Below, one piece after another: positions 1-8,392 of a DNA stretch of 64,000 nucleotides. A model generated the notes under the pieces. The model had not been told where the DNA came from, searched no databases, and was given only the letters and a program-made list of their open reading frames with translations. Each line of letters starts with the position of its first letter. Position 1 is the stretch's first letter. The translations under genes and the position numbers were made by a program. The stretch lies in the IMG/VR virus record IMGVR_UViG_3300044845_000594, positions 1-64,000 of that record, one strand, 5' to 3'. This DNA comes from a virus.

Positions 1-2
1 AG

Positions 3-10
3 TATTTATT
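3..10 (+). promoter_or_regulatory. Late-promoter-like ATTTAT element
   Basis: The sequence TATTTATT lies 7 bases before the start codon at 18. It is a one-mismatch copy of the TATTTATA element found before most structural genes in this window. A promoter role is inferred from position only. Confidence 0.35.
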
Positions 11-17
11 AATAAAA

Positions 18-2531
18 ATGCCAAGTCAAAGTATTAATTCATATTTTACACCAAAATATTCCCAAAAATTAAATTTTGCGGACTATTTCGATTTTACACT
101 TGTCGGAGATGAAAAAGACTACGATGAAGAGGTGGTATTTTCTAACGAACTCATTGCATACAATGACGGAAATAGACTTCCAATTTTATTTGATTTAGGG
201 GATTCAAACACTTGTCCTCAAATACCAATGTCGTTTGACACCTTTTATAGTGGTGCTACTTTAGTTAGTAAAAATTATTACAACCCTAATAATGTTGATT
301 TAGATTGTATCTCGGCATTTACGGGAACTTGTGATGTTGGAATAGTTGGAACCGATAATGGTTTATTTACTTCGTTGACAGGTCAAACACTTTATTACAC
401 TATGGGGGTTAGAAATGATTATAAGTTTAACCCAATATACTACGACAGAAGAATGAAAATGCATATGGTTACGGGGTATACCAATCTACCAAATGTTGTT
501 TTTTCAGGTAGACCAAAACAATCTATGTATAATATTGTTTCTAAAAGTGACCCAACAATTGGTTACTATCAAGAATTATACGGTGGTTTCTATCAAGGAT
601 TTTATAAACTTTTTGGTTATGACTATGAAGTTTTTCCTGAACGAGTAAATAAAGGTTGGACCATGGAGACGGTTATAAAACCAAGAAACTTAGATGAATA
701 TATTATTAATACATCAACTGAAGAGTATCTGAATACAAAATACCCAAGTAATGCTGGTACTTTTTTCTATTTTGGTACAAGAGCCGAAAACAAATTTTAT
801 CATTTTGCAAGTGGAAGTCCTGAATCGGATTCAGGATACACTAGAGCAACAACAGGATTAACAAGTTTAAGTAGTTGTACTTGTTATGAAACAGGATATA
901 CAAACGCAAATTGTGTAAAACTTTACCCAACTAGTTCAACAACGGCGTATCATAATATTGGTTGTGGATGTGGAGCATGTACAGAACAAATACCAGTTCC
1001 ACCATTAGACCCTAAATTTGATGTGTTGTCAAACGCATTATCAATTAGATTTAGTGGTTGTCCTTTAAATCCAAGTTTATGTATCAAATACATTAAAATA
1101 ACAGGAGATTGTGTCACAACAGGTGTTTGTGAAACTACTGGTGTTACTTTTCAAACAGGGTACACCATAACCGAAGTATGTACACCACCAATATATGATG
1201 TATGTGATTATGTTTGTGGGACAATAACTGAAGACAGATGGGTAATGGTTACGGCAGTTTTTGAAAGATATACAACAATAGAAGAATGTGATTTATTAAA
1301 TCTTGGCGGTTTAGGGGATATAAGAGAGGTGACTTATCAATCTATTTTAAACGGGACTGCATATAATTTGATTATGCCACCTGAAACACATTCTGGAGAC
1401 ACAAAAGAAAATAAAGTTTATAGAATTGTTTTTGACCATAAATGGTTTGATGATACTTGGTATAGATTAGGAAGACTAAAATTATATATCAACGGTTACT
1501 TATTCACCATAATTGAAAACTTTGAAGAAATAATTCCAAGAGAATTAAATTGTGAAAAAGAAAAACAAATCGGTGTACCGTTTAATATTTCTTGGGGTGG
1601 GGGTAGTCAAGGATTACATGACAATTTAATTTTTTCGGCAGATACGTTATTAACAGGACCATATATACAAGACCCTGAATTATTTCCAAATGAAATATTG
1701 TCAGCAACAACTTTAAGTGGTTTAACCACAAATATACTTGTTGAACAAAATTTTGGGGGTTCATTTATGGGGGGTATATCACAATTTAGAATGTATACTG
1801 AACCTTTTGCAAGTCCTCAAGTACAACATAATTTTAGAATTTTAAAAGATAAATTTGATTTGTTTGATTATTGGTGTCCTGATTGTTTGACTCCGGCACC
1901 AACTCCAACACCTACCCCTACCCCAACACCTACTCCTACTCCGACACCAACCCCAACACCTACCCCTACTCCGACACCCGCAAATATACTTGCAGTTGCA
2001 ATACCTTGTGCGGGTGAGTTTGATGCGGAAGTTATTTCAATACCTCCTCAATATCAAAATCTTGACAACTATTATGTTGTTGGTGGAACAAATGGTCAGT
2101 GTTATGTTGTTACAGGTCCATCTGCAGGTCCTCAAACTGTGACATGGAACGGTCAAGTGTATGGTCAAAATGGAGATTGTGCATTATGTCCTCCGGCTCC
2201 AACACCCGTACCTTGTTTAACAACACACCCATACTTATCCTCATATTTAAGTTTTTCTACTAATCAATATGGTAATTTTTCAAATAGTTATTCGTTGGCT
2301 TGTAGTTCGTTGTTGTGTTTATCTGCAGGAACATGTAGTACCAATGGAGCAATTGAATCTATGTACATTGATACTCCACAAATTCAAGTTGGTACGGTGT
2401 TCTATGGTGGACCTACAACATGTAATTACTATGGTATGACAGGATTTTATGTTGCACAAAACGGTGGAAACTACGTATTATTAAGTATTTCAAATGGCGT
2501 TGTTACTCAAGTATTAAATAATTGTTCATAA
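18..2531 (+). CDS. Large modular tail adhesin with LamG-like region and Pro-Thr linkers
   Basis: This 837-residue protein looks like a virion surface or tail fibre component. Residues about 130-615 form a beta-rich region with features of a concanavalin A/LamG-like fold, such as GWTMETVIKP near 215 and a later KLYINGYLF strand near 490, which are typical of receptor-binding sandwich domains. Residues 626-654 are an alternating Pro-Thr linker. Two small Cys-rich modules follow, separated by a second short Pro-rich hinge (PPAPTPVPC). No signal peptide is seen. Many Cys pairs suggest disulphide or metal stabilisation. The start at 18 has an A-rich leader and no Shine-Dalgarno. The 117-residue gene follows after 18 bases, so the two are probably cotranscribed. 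The adhesin role is inferred from architecture; I do not recognise an orthologue. Confidence 0.55.
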   Translation: MPSQSINSYFTPKYSQKLNFADYFDFTLVGDEKDYDEEVVFSNELIAYNDGNRLPILFDLGDSNTCPQIPMSFDTFYSGATLVSKNYYNPNNVDLDCISAFTGTCDVGIVGTDNGLFTSLTGQTLYYTMGVRNDYKFNPIYYDRRMKMHMVTGYTNLPNVVFSGRPKQSMYNIVSKSDPTIGYYQELYGGFYQGFYKLFGYDYEVFPERVNKGWTMETVIKPRNLDEYIINTSTEEYLNTKYPSNAGTFFYFGTRAENKFYHFASGSPESDSGYTRATTGLTSLSSCTCYETGYTNANCVKLYPTSSTTAYHNIGCGCGACTEQIPVPPLDPKFDVLSNALSIRFSGCPLNPSLCIKYIKITGDCVTTGVCETTGVTFQTGYTITEVCTPPIYDVCDYVCGTITEDRWVMVTAVFERYTTIEECDLLNLGGLGDIREVTYQSILNGTAYNLIMPPETHSGDTKENKVYRIVFDHKWFDDTWYRLGRLKLYINGYLFTIIENFEEIIPRELNCEKEKQIGVPFNISWGGGSQGLHDNLIFSADTLLTGPYIQDPELFPNEILSATTLSGLTTNILVEQNFGGSFMGGISQFRMYTEPFASPQVQHNFRILKDKFDLFDYWCPDCLTPAPTPTPTPTPTPTPTPTPTPTPTPTPTPANILAVAIPCAGEFDAEVISIPPQYQNLDNYYVVGGTNGQCYVVTGPSAGPQTVTWNGQVYGQNGDCALCPPAPTPVPCLTTHPYLSSYLSFSTNQYGNFSNSYSLACSSLLCLSAGTCSTNGAIESMYIDTPQIQVGTVFYGGPTTCNYYGMTGFYVAQNGGNYVLLSISNGVVTQVLNNCS
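1893..1979 (+). repeat. Pro-Thr dipeptide repeat linker
   Basis: A run of CCN-ACN codons encodes about fourteen Pro-Thr pairs. It separates the N-terminal lectin-like part of the adhesin from its C-terminal Cys-rich modules. Codons vary within the run, so selection is on protein sequence rather than DNA. Such linkers are extended, rigid spacers. Confidence 0.85.
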
Positions 2532-2549
2532 ACTACATAAGAAGAAAAA

Positions 2550-2903
2550 ATGGAATTTTTTATAAATCAAAACTCTACATTACCAATTTTGAAAATGGAA
2601 CCAGTCGTGGACGGTAGAAGTGACTCTTATAAAAATATTATAGAAATTTTAGATAATGCAATTATTCGTTTTTCAATGAAAGACGAAAAGAATGGAATAC
2701 AAAAAATATTTATGAACCAAGCTTATATTGTCGAAAAATTAAAAAATAACCCCGATAGTCCAACTGAATATTATTTATATTACAAATGGACCGCAAACGA
2801 TACAAAAATAAAAGGTAGGTTTATAGGTGAATTTTCAGTAGTTTTACAAAATGGAGAATTGATTTCGCCAATTAGAGAAAATCTTTATATAAACATTGTT
2901 TGA
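2550..2903 (+). CDS. Small beta-rich structural protein, unknown
   Basis: A 117-residue protein, without signal peptide or membrane segment. The pattern of a short strand, a proposed inner pair (IIRFSMKDEK), then a YKWTANDTKIKGRF stretch and a final GEFSVV strand resembles N-terminal domains of phage baseplate upper proteins (BppU_N-like immunoglobulin-type folds), which hold fibres on baseplates. This resemblance is by eye. It follows the adhesin by 18 bases with an A-rich leader (AAGAAGAAAAA), so an accessory role for the adhesin is plausible. The stop codon TGA overlaps the TTG of the polymerase promoter. Confidence 0.4.
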   Translation: MEFFINQNSTLPILKMEPVVDGRSDSYKNIIEILDNAIIRFSMKDEKNGIQKIFMNQAYIVEKLKNNPDSPTEYYLYYKWTANDTKIKGRFIGEFSVVLQNGELISPIRENLYINIV

Positions 2904-2930
2904 CATTAACACAACTCATTTTTATATTTA
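2900..2930 (+). promoter_or_regulatory. Host-type promoter of DNA polymerase (TTG-N20-TATATTTA)
   Basis: TTGACA at 2900-2905 is followed after 17 bases by TATATT at 2923-2928. Read as the Bacteroidota -33/-7 pattern, it is TTG-N20-TATATTTA (consensus TTG-N17-23-TAnnTTTG). Three other copies with spacing 19 or 20 lie before gp32, the SNF2 helicase and the ribbon-helix-helix gene. A small inverted repeat CACAA/TTGTG at 2946-2961 follows in the 5' leader. Confidence 0.6.
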
Positions 2931-2993
2931 TTAAAAAAGGGAAACCACAACATAGTTTGTGAGAATAATAACCCAAAATTAAAAATATAAAAT

Positions 2994-3701
2994 ATGGTTC
3001 CACAAGAAGAAATTGAACGCTTTTTATTAGGTGAAGACGACGAAAAATATATTGTATCACTCGAATACGATTACAAATCATCTAAAATATATAAGGTAAT
3101 TCAAGACCCTGTTAAGGGTAAATTATTACGTCCCGACACATTTATTCCATTTGCTTGGGTTGGTGACTTGAAAGGTAAAAACTTTTACAAGAACGACAAA
3201 CACGCACAAAAACGTGCGATGAGTGAAAATGGTATTATCATAGAAAAACTTGATACTCACAATGACGAACGTTTAGAAAACGGACTGAAGTATTTAGTTA
3301 AAACAACCAAGTCATATTCTAATCTTGTAAATTTCTTTAAGGGTGGTGGATTAGACCCATGGGGTAGAGATAATACAGACTCAATTCAAATATTATCACC
3401 CGTAGAACAATACTTAATTCAAAAAAGTAAAAGACTATTCAAAGGTTTTGATGAATACGATGAAATCCACAGGTTTGTATTCGATATTGAAACCACAGGT
3501 CTTGACCCTAAAACAAGTAAGATATTCTTGATAGGGATGAAAGACAATCGTGGTTTTTTAAAATTATTATCAGCACAAAATGAAGATGAAGAACGACAAA
3601 TGATTGTCGACTTCTTTAAGACTATTGATGAGTTAAAACCATCTTTGATTGGGGGTTACAACTCAGCATTCTTTGACTTCCCATTTATTCTGAAATATTA
3701 A
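2994..3701 (+). CDS. 43: DNA polymerase family B, 5' part (exonuclease domain, frameshifted)
   Basis: This 235-residue frame is the N-terminal and first exonuclease part of a T4 gp43-like replicative polymerase. The 3'-5' exonuclease Exo I motif DIETTG is at 3483-3500 and Exo II (NSAFFDFPF) lies near 3661-3686. The frame then ends at TAA 3699-3701, only a few codons after Exo II. The rest of the protein continues in the -1 frame, which is open from 3677 just after a TGA. Inserting one base near 3689-3690 would join the frames as FDFPFI-x-EILKVN, which reads like a normal polymerase. No canonical slippery heptamer is present in the 3677-3701 overlap. A sequencing or assembly error, or a real inactivating mutation, is more likely than programmed frameshifting. 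Confidence 0.85.
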   Translation: MVPQEEIERFLLGEDDEKYIVSLEYDYKSSKIYKVIQDPVKGKLLRPDTFIPFAWVGDLKGKNFYKNDKHAQKRAMSENGIIIEKLDTHNDERLENGLKYLVKTTKSYSNLVNFFKGGGLDPWGRDNTDSIQILSPVEQYLIQKSKRLFKGFDEYDEIHRFVFDIETTGLDPKTSKIFLIGMKDNRGFLKLLSAQNEDEERQMIVDFFKTIDELKPSLIGGYNSAFFDFPFILKY

Positions 3702-3775
3702 AAGTTAATATCAAAAAAATCTGCAAGACCTTACATCCTGATTATACACTAAAACAAAAAGATGGTATTCTAAAG

Positions 3776-5812
3776 TTGGCGAACGAAATGGAACCATACG
3801 TTCAGACTCAGATGTGGGGATATAATATTGTTGATATTGCACACGCAGTTCGTAGAGCACAAGCAATCAACTCAGACATTAAGAGTTGGTCTTTGAAGTA
3901 CATCACCAAATTTATTGAAGCTGAAAAACCAAATCGTGTTTACGTTGAGGGGGATAAGATTGGTAAAATCTATTTTGATAATCTTGAATATTGGATGAAC
4001 AAAGAAAACGGAGCTTATAAAAAAGTTGGGTTTGATTCAAAAATAGATGAAATCTGTAAAAGAAGAGATGATGTTTATAAATTAGTTACGGGTTCAAAAA
4101 TTATTGAGGACTATTTGGACGATGACCTTTATGAAACGATGATAGTTGATGAACAGTTTAATCAAGCAAACTTCTTATTGTCTAAACTTGTACCAACAAC
4201 ATATGAAAGACTTTCAACTATGGGAACTGCGACATTATGGAAAATGATTATGGCCGCATGGTCATATAAACATAATTTAGCATTACCAAGAAAATTAGAA
4301 AAAAGAAAATTTACAGGAGGTCTTTCTCGTTTGGTACAGGTTGGGTTCTCTAAAAACGTATTGAAACTTGACTACTCTTCACTATATCCATCTATTCAGT
4401 TGGTTCACGATGTGTTTCCTAAGTGTGATGTGACAGGAGCAATGAAAAGTATGTTAAAGTATTTCCGTGATACTCGTATTAAATACAAGAACTTAGCAAG
4501 TGAATATAAATCTATTGACCCAAAACTTGCGATTTCTTACGACAGAAAACAATTACCAATTAAAATCTTTATCAACGCATTCTTTGGTTCATTATCGGCA
4601 CCACAAGTTTTTCCGTGGGGTGATATTGATATGGGTGAACAGATTACTTGTACAGGTAGACAATACCTACGTCAAATGATTATGTTCTTTATGAAAAGAG
4701 GTTATGTTCCACTTGTAATGGACACGGACGGTGTAAACTTTGAAACCCCACAAGATAGAGAATCGTATAAATACATTGGTCAAGGTTTAAATGGGTTGGT
4801 TAAAGAAGGTAAAGAATATGTTGGGGCCGAGGCCGATGTTGCTGAATACAATGATTTATTTTTACGAGGTGAAATGGGATTGGATATTGACGGTGTTTGG
4901 CCATCAACAATTAATGTGGCTCGTAAAAACTACGCACTTCTTACAGATAAGGGTAAAGTAAAACTTACAGGTAATACAATTAAATCTAAAAAACTTCAAA
5001 CGTATGTTGCTGAATTTTTGGACAAAGGTCTTCGAATGTTATTGGACGGTAAAGGTGGTGAGTTTTTAGATTTCTACTACGAATATGTGGACAAACTTTA
5101 TAACAGACAAATTCCTTTGGCAAAAATTGCAAACAAAGCTCGTGTTAAACAATCAATAGACGATTATAAAGTTCACATTACTAAAACAACAAAGGCCGGA
5201 AATATGATGTCCCGTCAAGCACACATGGAACTTTTGATTAAAGAAGGTAAAAATCCTGGTCTTGGTGATACAATCTTCTATGTTAATAATGGTGAAAAGA
5301 AATCTCACGGAGACGTTCAAAAGAAAAAAGATGAATTAGTTTTAAATTGTTATTTGATTGATGAACGTGATATAGAAATGAATCCTGATTTATTAGGTGA
5401 GTATAATGTTCCAAGATATTTGGCGGCTTTTAACAAAAGGATTGAACCATTACTTGTTGTTTATAAACCTGAAATTAGAGAGGACATTTTAATTGAAGAC
5501 CCAAAAGATAGACCTATCTTTACTAAGTCCCAAACTGAATTAGTACGTGGTTACCCCATGAAAGAAACTCATCAAGATACATTAGAGGAAGTATTAACAT
5601 TATCTGACATGGAATTAACGTTTTGGAAAAACGTAGGTATTGACCCTTACTATATGTATTTAGATGGTACTGTTGATTTAGTGGATGTTGATTGGGTTAA
5701 AAATAACAAAAAGTTAATGGAAGAATTTGTCGTACAACAAAAGAAGGTGGATATTGATGAATACTTTGAATTTGATGTGGATGGGGATTTAATGGCTCTT
5801 AGTTTCGACTAA
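3776..5812 (+). CDS. 43: DNA polymerase family B, 3' part (Exo III, palm, fingers, thumb)
   Basis: This frame holds the remainder of the gp43-like polymerase. Exo III (YNIVD) is at 3819-3833. Polymerase motif A (DYSSLYPS) is near 4369-4392, motif B (KIFINAFFG) near 4562-4588, and motif C (MDTDGVNF) near 4720-4743. All catalytic aspartates are present, so the enzyme should work if the frame is restored. The first start codon in this frame is a TTG at 3776, but coding homology begins upstream, about 3689, which shows this is not an independent gene. Joined, the two parts give a protein of about 940 residues, close to T4 gp43 (898). The C-terminal acidic-hydrophobic end (DEYFEFDVDGDLMALSFD) may be the clamp-binding tail seen in T4-type polymerases. 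Confidence 0.9.
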   Translation: MANEMEPYVQTQMWGYNIVDIAHAVRRAQAINSDIKSWSLKYITKFIEAEKPNRVYVEGDKIGKIYFDNLEYWMNKENGAYKKVGFDSKIDEICKRRDDVYKLVTGSKIIEDYLDDDLYETMIVDEQFNQANFLLSKLVPTTYERLSTMGTATLWKMIMAAWSYKHNLALPRKLEKRKFTGGLSRLVQVGFSKNVLKLDYSSLYPSIQLVHDVFPKCDVTGAMKSMLKYFRDTRIKYKNLASEYKSIDPKLAISYDRKQLPIKIFINAFFGSLSAPQVFPWGDIDMGEQITCTGRQYLRQMIMFFMKRGYVPLVMDTDGVNFETPQDRESYKYIGQGLNGLVKEGKEYVGAEADVAEYNDLFLRGEMGLDIDGVWPSTINVARKNYALLTDKGKVKLTGNTIKSKKLQTYVAEFLDKGLRMLLDGKGGEFLDFYYEYVDKLYNRQIPLAKIANKARVKQSIDDYKVHITKTTKAGNMMSRQAHMELLIKEGKNPGLGDTIFYVNNGEKKSHGDVQKKKDELVLNCYLIDERDIEMNPDLLGEYNVPRYLAAFNKRIEPLLVVYKPEIREDILIEDPKDRPIFTKSQTELVRGYPMKETHQDTLEEVLTLSDMELTFWKNVGIDPYYMYLDGTVDLVDVDWVKNNKKLMEEFVVQQKKVDIDEYFEFDVDGDLMALSFD

Positions 5813-5821
5813 GAGTTTTTT
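5796..5821 (+). terminator. Intrinsic terminator overlapping the polymerase stop codon
   Basis: CTCTTAGT (5796-5803) pairs with ACTAAGAG (5808-5815) around a TTCG tetraloop, followed by six T. The polymerase TAA stop (5810-5812) lies in the descending arm. The minus strand has no T run after the hairpin, so it works for plus-strand transcripts only. Confidence 0.85.
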
Positions 5822-6141
5822 AATCCGTCTGAAGATAATATATACCAGTAATTTCCGACTTTTTTAAACTCAACGCACGAACCTTTAGTTAATTCAACTT
5901 CTTCATATTGTTCATCAATTAATGAGTCTCCCTTTACTAAAACATTCGTCATAGATTTTACAACAACGTGGTCGGTGTTTGATGAATTTAACAAAAGTTC
6001 ACAATTTTCAACACCCGAAACGATAATGACGTATTCACCATCGGTTTCATAGTAAGAGTTAGAAACTATTGCAGAATCTGATGTTTCAACTCTATTACCA
6101 TTAATTATTCTAATTGAAGGAATAGATTTAAATACTGACAT
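5809..6141 (-). CDS. Small beta-rich protein next to neck gene, unknown
   Basis: A 110-residue protein of mostly beta strands, ending in the compact WYILSSDGLKNS motif. Patterns such as EYVIIVSGVENCELLL and CVEFKKVGNYWYIL look like a small jelly-roll or decoration-type domain. No signal peptide or membrane segment. It starts 7 bases after the gp13-like gene, so it is translated from the same minus-strand message and is probably virion-associated. Its stop (TAG) overlaps the polymerase stop by four bases, tail to tail. Function is not known. Confidence 0.5.
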   Translation of the reverse strand: MSVFKSIPSIRIINGNRVETSDSAIVSNSYYETDGEYVIIVSGVENCELLLNSSNTDHVVVKSMTNVLVKGDSLIDEQYEEVELTKGSCVEFKKVGNYWYILSSDGLKNS

Positions 6142-6148
6142 AAAAAAA

Positions 6149-7270
6149 TTATATGATATTATAAGGACTTGTAAATGCTCTAAATTTCAAGGCTTTGTTC
6201 AAGTTTTCAGCCTGTAAGGCTTTTTGTTCCATTTGTTTTTCAGGTCTTAACCTTTCAAGTCTAGTTTTTAATTCTTCCCACAACATAGCCTTTTCATCTT
6301 TGGCTTCAGTATTCAAACTTTGCCACTCTAAGGTTAATTCACTATCAGGAGTCTTTAAACTACCACTATACTTACCTCTTACTTTTGCCAAAGTTTCTTT
6401 ACAGTATGCCGTAAACCATCTTCTAACCCAAGTTTTTGCTGGTGAATTTAATTCATCCCATCTCATTTCGTCAATTGGAACGTCAGAAGGAAGTCTAACT
6501 ACGTCAGGATTTTTCGCTAAACAATCATCTCTATCAAAAGTATCATAATACCAATACCATACTTTGTATTTTTGATAAGCAATATTTCCAAAATCAAATT
6601 TTCCACCAGGTACATTCATTAAATGTAATGCTTTTTTTCCTTCAGGAAGTGCCGTTATTCTATAAGTCAAATCTCCTGTTATGATTCTTCTTTTCATTTG
6701 AATGTCAGCCATTCTAAGTAAAATATCAAAGGCTGGTGTAATAAAATAATTTCCTGTTGTCCCCATTTGAGAAAATCCTGCTCCACCACCTAAACCAATA
6801 CCACCAAATCCACCAAATCCACCCATGAACGGGTCAAAATACGCTGCGTCTAATTCAGAACGAGAAAACCATAATATTTCATTGATTTCACGACCTGCAG
6901 GTATTTCATATATTTGTTGATTTGCAACTAAATCAATATAATCTTTTTTCAATACATAATCGCCACCAGCTTGTAATCCCACAATTTTTGAATATGCGTA
7001 AGTATATTGAGTTTCCCAATCCATACTTCTTGTAGTAAAGGCCCTTGTTAGTGATTGCTCATCTAAATTCAAACCGTTCAAAGAAGACCATTGAGCTTCA
7101 ATCAACCAATCATTAACGTGCTGTGCGTAATCCTGAATAGATAATTCTAATAATGAATCCATCATTTCGTCTTCTAATTCAACACTACGAATAGGGGCAC
7201 CTAAAAGATTTTTTATTCTTTTATATAATTTACTTCTTTCAGGTTCGGTGATAATTACAGTAGTTGCCAT
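6149..7270 (-). CDS. 13: Neck protein, T4 gp13-like
   Basis: A 373-residue protein with the layout of the T4 gp13 neck (head-closure) protein, which sits between portal and tail. Near the N-terminus, LLGAPIRSVEL matches the family's RLGAPIxxVEL start. The middle has GREINEILWFSRS and a Gly-rich loop (residues about 150-170). The C-terminal part has a WVRRWFTAYCKETLAKVRGKYSG helix region like the final helices of gp13, followed by a charged coiled segment. It is longer than T4 gp13 (309). Its partner gp14-like gene lies at 10212 on the other strand, so the neck genes are split by an inverted block. An exact TATTTATA lies 13 bases upstream on its own strand, suggesting late expression. The assignment rests on motif pattern and neighbours. 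Confidence 0.65.
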   Translation of the reverse strand: MATTVIITEPERSKLYKRIKNLLGAPIRSVELEDEMMDSLLELSIQDYAQHVNDWLIEAQWSSLNGLNLDEQSLTRAFTTRSMDWETQYTYAYSKIVGLQAGGDYVLKKDYIDLVANQQIYEIPAGREINEILWFSRSELDAAYFDPFMGGFGGFGGIGLGGGAGFSQMGTTGNYFITPAFDILLRMADIQMKRRIITGDLTYRITALPEGKKALHLMNVPGGKFDFGNIAYQKYKVWYWYYDTFDRDDCLAKNPDVVRLPSDVPIDEMRWDELNSPAKTWVRRWFTAYCKETLAKVRGKYSGSLKTPDSELTLEWQSLNTEAKDEKAMLWEELKTRLERLRPEKQMEQKALQAENLNKALKFRAFTSPYNII

Positions 7271-7282
7271 AAGTTTTTATTA

Positions 7283-7290
7283 TATAAATA
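7283..7290 (-). promoter_or_regulatory. Late-promoter-like TATTTATA element
   Basis: An exact TATTTATA on the minus strand, 12 bases before the gp13-like start codon. It is in the same orientation relative to the gene as the plus-strand copies. Confidence 0.5.
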
Positions 7291-7294
7291 TAAT

Positions 7295-8380
7295 TTAGTT
7301 GTTAAGTTTAGACTGAGTAGAATACAAATCATTAACAAATCCCCAATTAACCACTTTCCAAAAATTAGATACGTACTTGTCTCTTAGATTTTTGTATTTT
7401 AAATAATAAGCATGTTCCCAAACGTCAAGACCTAACAAGGGGTAACCTCTTTCTTCTTGATTATCCATTAGGGGGTTGTCTTGATTTGCGGTGGTTACAA
7501 TTTTCAATCTATTTTTATCTGTAAGAATCAACCATACCCAACCTGAACCAAAACGAGATTTGGCGGCGTCTTCAAATTCTGTTTTAAATTTTTCAAATGA
7601 ACCGAAAGTCTTTTCTATTTTACTTTTGATGGGGTCGTCTAACTTTTGTTTTTTAGGCGACATCATTTTCCAAAACAACGCATGATTAAATGCTCCACCA
7701 CCATTATTTCTAACTATTGTATTAAAACTTGAAATGTCAGATATAATTTGTTCTAAGTCTAAATCTTTACCACTTATTTTTTCTAATTCTTTATTTAATT
7801 TTTCAACATAACCTTTGTAATGTTTGTTGTAGTGAGTTTTCATTGTTTCACTATCAATAAAAACTTCTAAAGAATCATATTCGTAAGGTAGTTTATCTAC
7901 GCTTATTTTTTTAATTTCATTTATTAATGATTGTTTTTCTAAAGATTCTATTTGTAACAAAGATTCTATTCTTTCAATTCTTTCTGTAAAAGGTTTATAA
8001 ATAACTTTTTCTATTTTTTTATTACCTTTTTCGAATTTTTTTATTTCTTCAGATGCTTGAGAACTGGCTTCATTTTCATTTTTACCTCCAATGTCTTTAC
8101 CTTTTTTTCTATTAAGAACTGTTCTTTGATGTTCATGGGACCATTCATGTGCTAATGTTCTCATCACATCACGATTTAATCTATCTTTAACTAATATTTT
8201 TAATTTATGTTTGTCTGTCCTTGACCCTGTGGTCATTTTACCAGTTCTGTTATTTTGAAACAAGATTGTTATGTCATTTTCTAAAGGATAATTTTTTTTC
8301 AACTGAGAAATAAATTTGTTAATTAATTCTTTATCCTCCTTTGTTGGGTCAACATCTATATATTTAATATCCACGGTCAT
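7295..8380 (-). CDS. Zincin-like metalloprotease fused to Mn/Fe superoxide dismutase
   Basis: A 361-residue fusion. Residues about 1-120 look like a zinc metalloprotease: the helix MRTLAHEWSHEH gives an HExxH motif (H78, E79, H82), and E102 or E104 in GGKNENEAS could be the third ligand. A charged linker (about 120-160) follows. Residues 162-358 are a complete Mn/Fe superoxide dismutase: LPYEYDSLE start, metal ligands H183, H233 (in FNHALFW), D319 and H323 (in LDVWEHAYY), plus TTANQDNPLM, which is typical of Mn-type enzymes. The dismutase would turn superoxide into peroxide and oxygen. No signal peptide, so action is cytoplasmic or in the virion. The gene has its own TATTTATA four bases before ATG and sits between neck and helicase genes. 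Phage dismutases are rare; I know of no such fusion. Confidence 0.85.
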   Translation of the reverse strand: MTVDIKYIDVDPTKEDKELINKFISQLKKNYPLENDITILFQNNRTGKMTTGSRTDKHKLKILVKDRLNRDVMRTLAHEWSHEHQRTVLNRKKGKDIGGKNENEASSQASEEIKKFEKGNKKIEKVIYKPFTERIERIESLLQIESLEKQSLINEIKKISVDKLPYEYDSLEVFIDSETMKTHYNKHYKGYVEKLNKELEKISGKDLDLEQIISDISSFNTIVRNNGGGAFNHALFWKMMSPKKQKLDDPIKSKIEKTFGSFEKFKTEFEDAAKSRFGSGWVWLILTDKNRLKIVTTANQDNPLMDNQEERGYPLLGLDVWEHAYYLKYKNLRDKYVSNFWKVVNWGFVNDLYSTQSKLNN

Positions 8381-8384
8381 GATA

Positions 8385-8392
8385 TATAAATA
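8385..8392 (-). promoter_or_regulatory. Late-promoter-like TATTTATA element
   Basis: An exact TATTTATA on the minus strand, only four bases before the start codon of the zincin/dismutase fusion. If it is a -10 box, the transcript would begin at or inside the start codon. Confidence 0.45.

Noticed and set aside
3689-3776. Intron, intein or homing endonuclease in the DNA polymerase gene
   Set aside because: There is no inserted sequence: the two frames overlap by 25 bases, and one base joins them.
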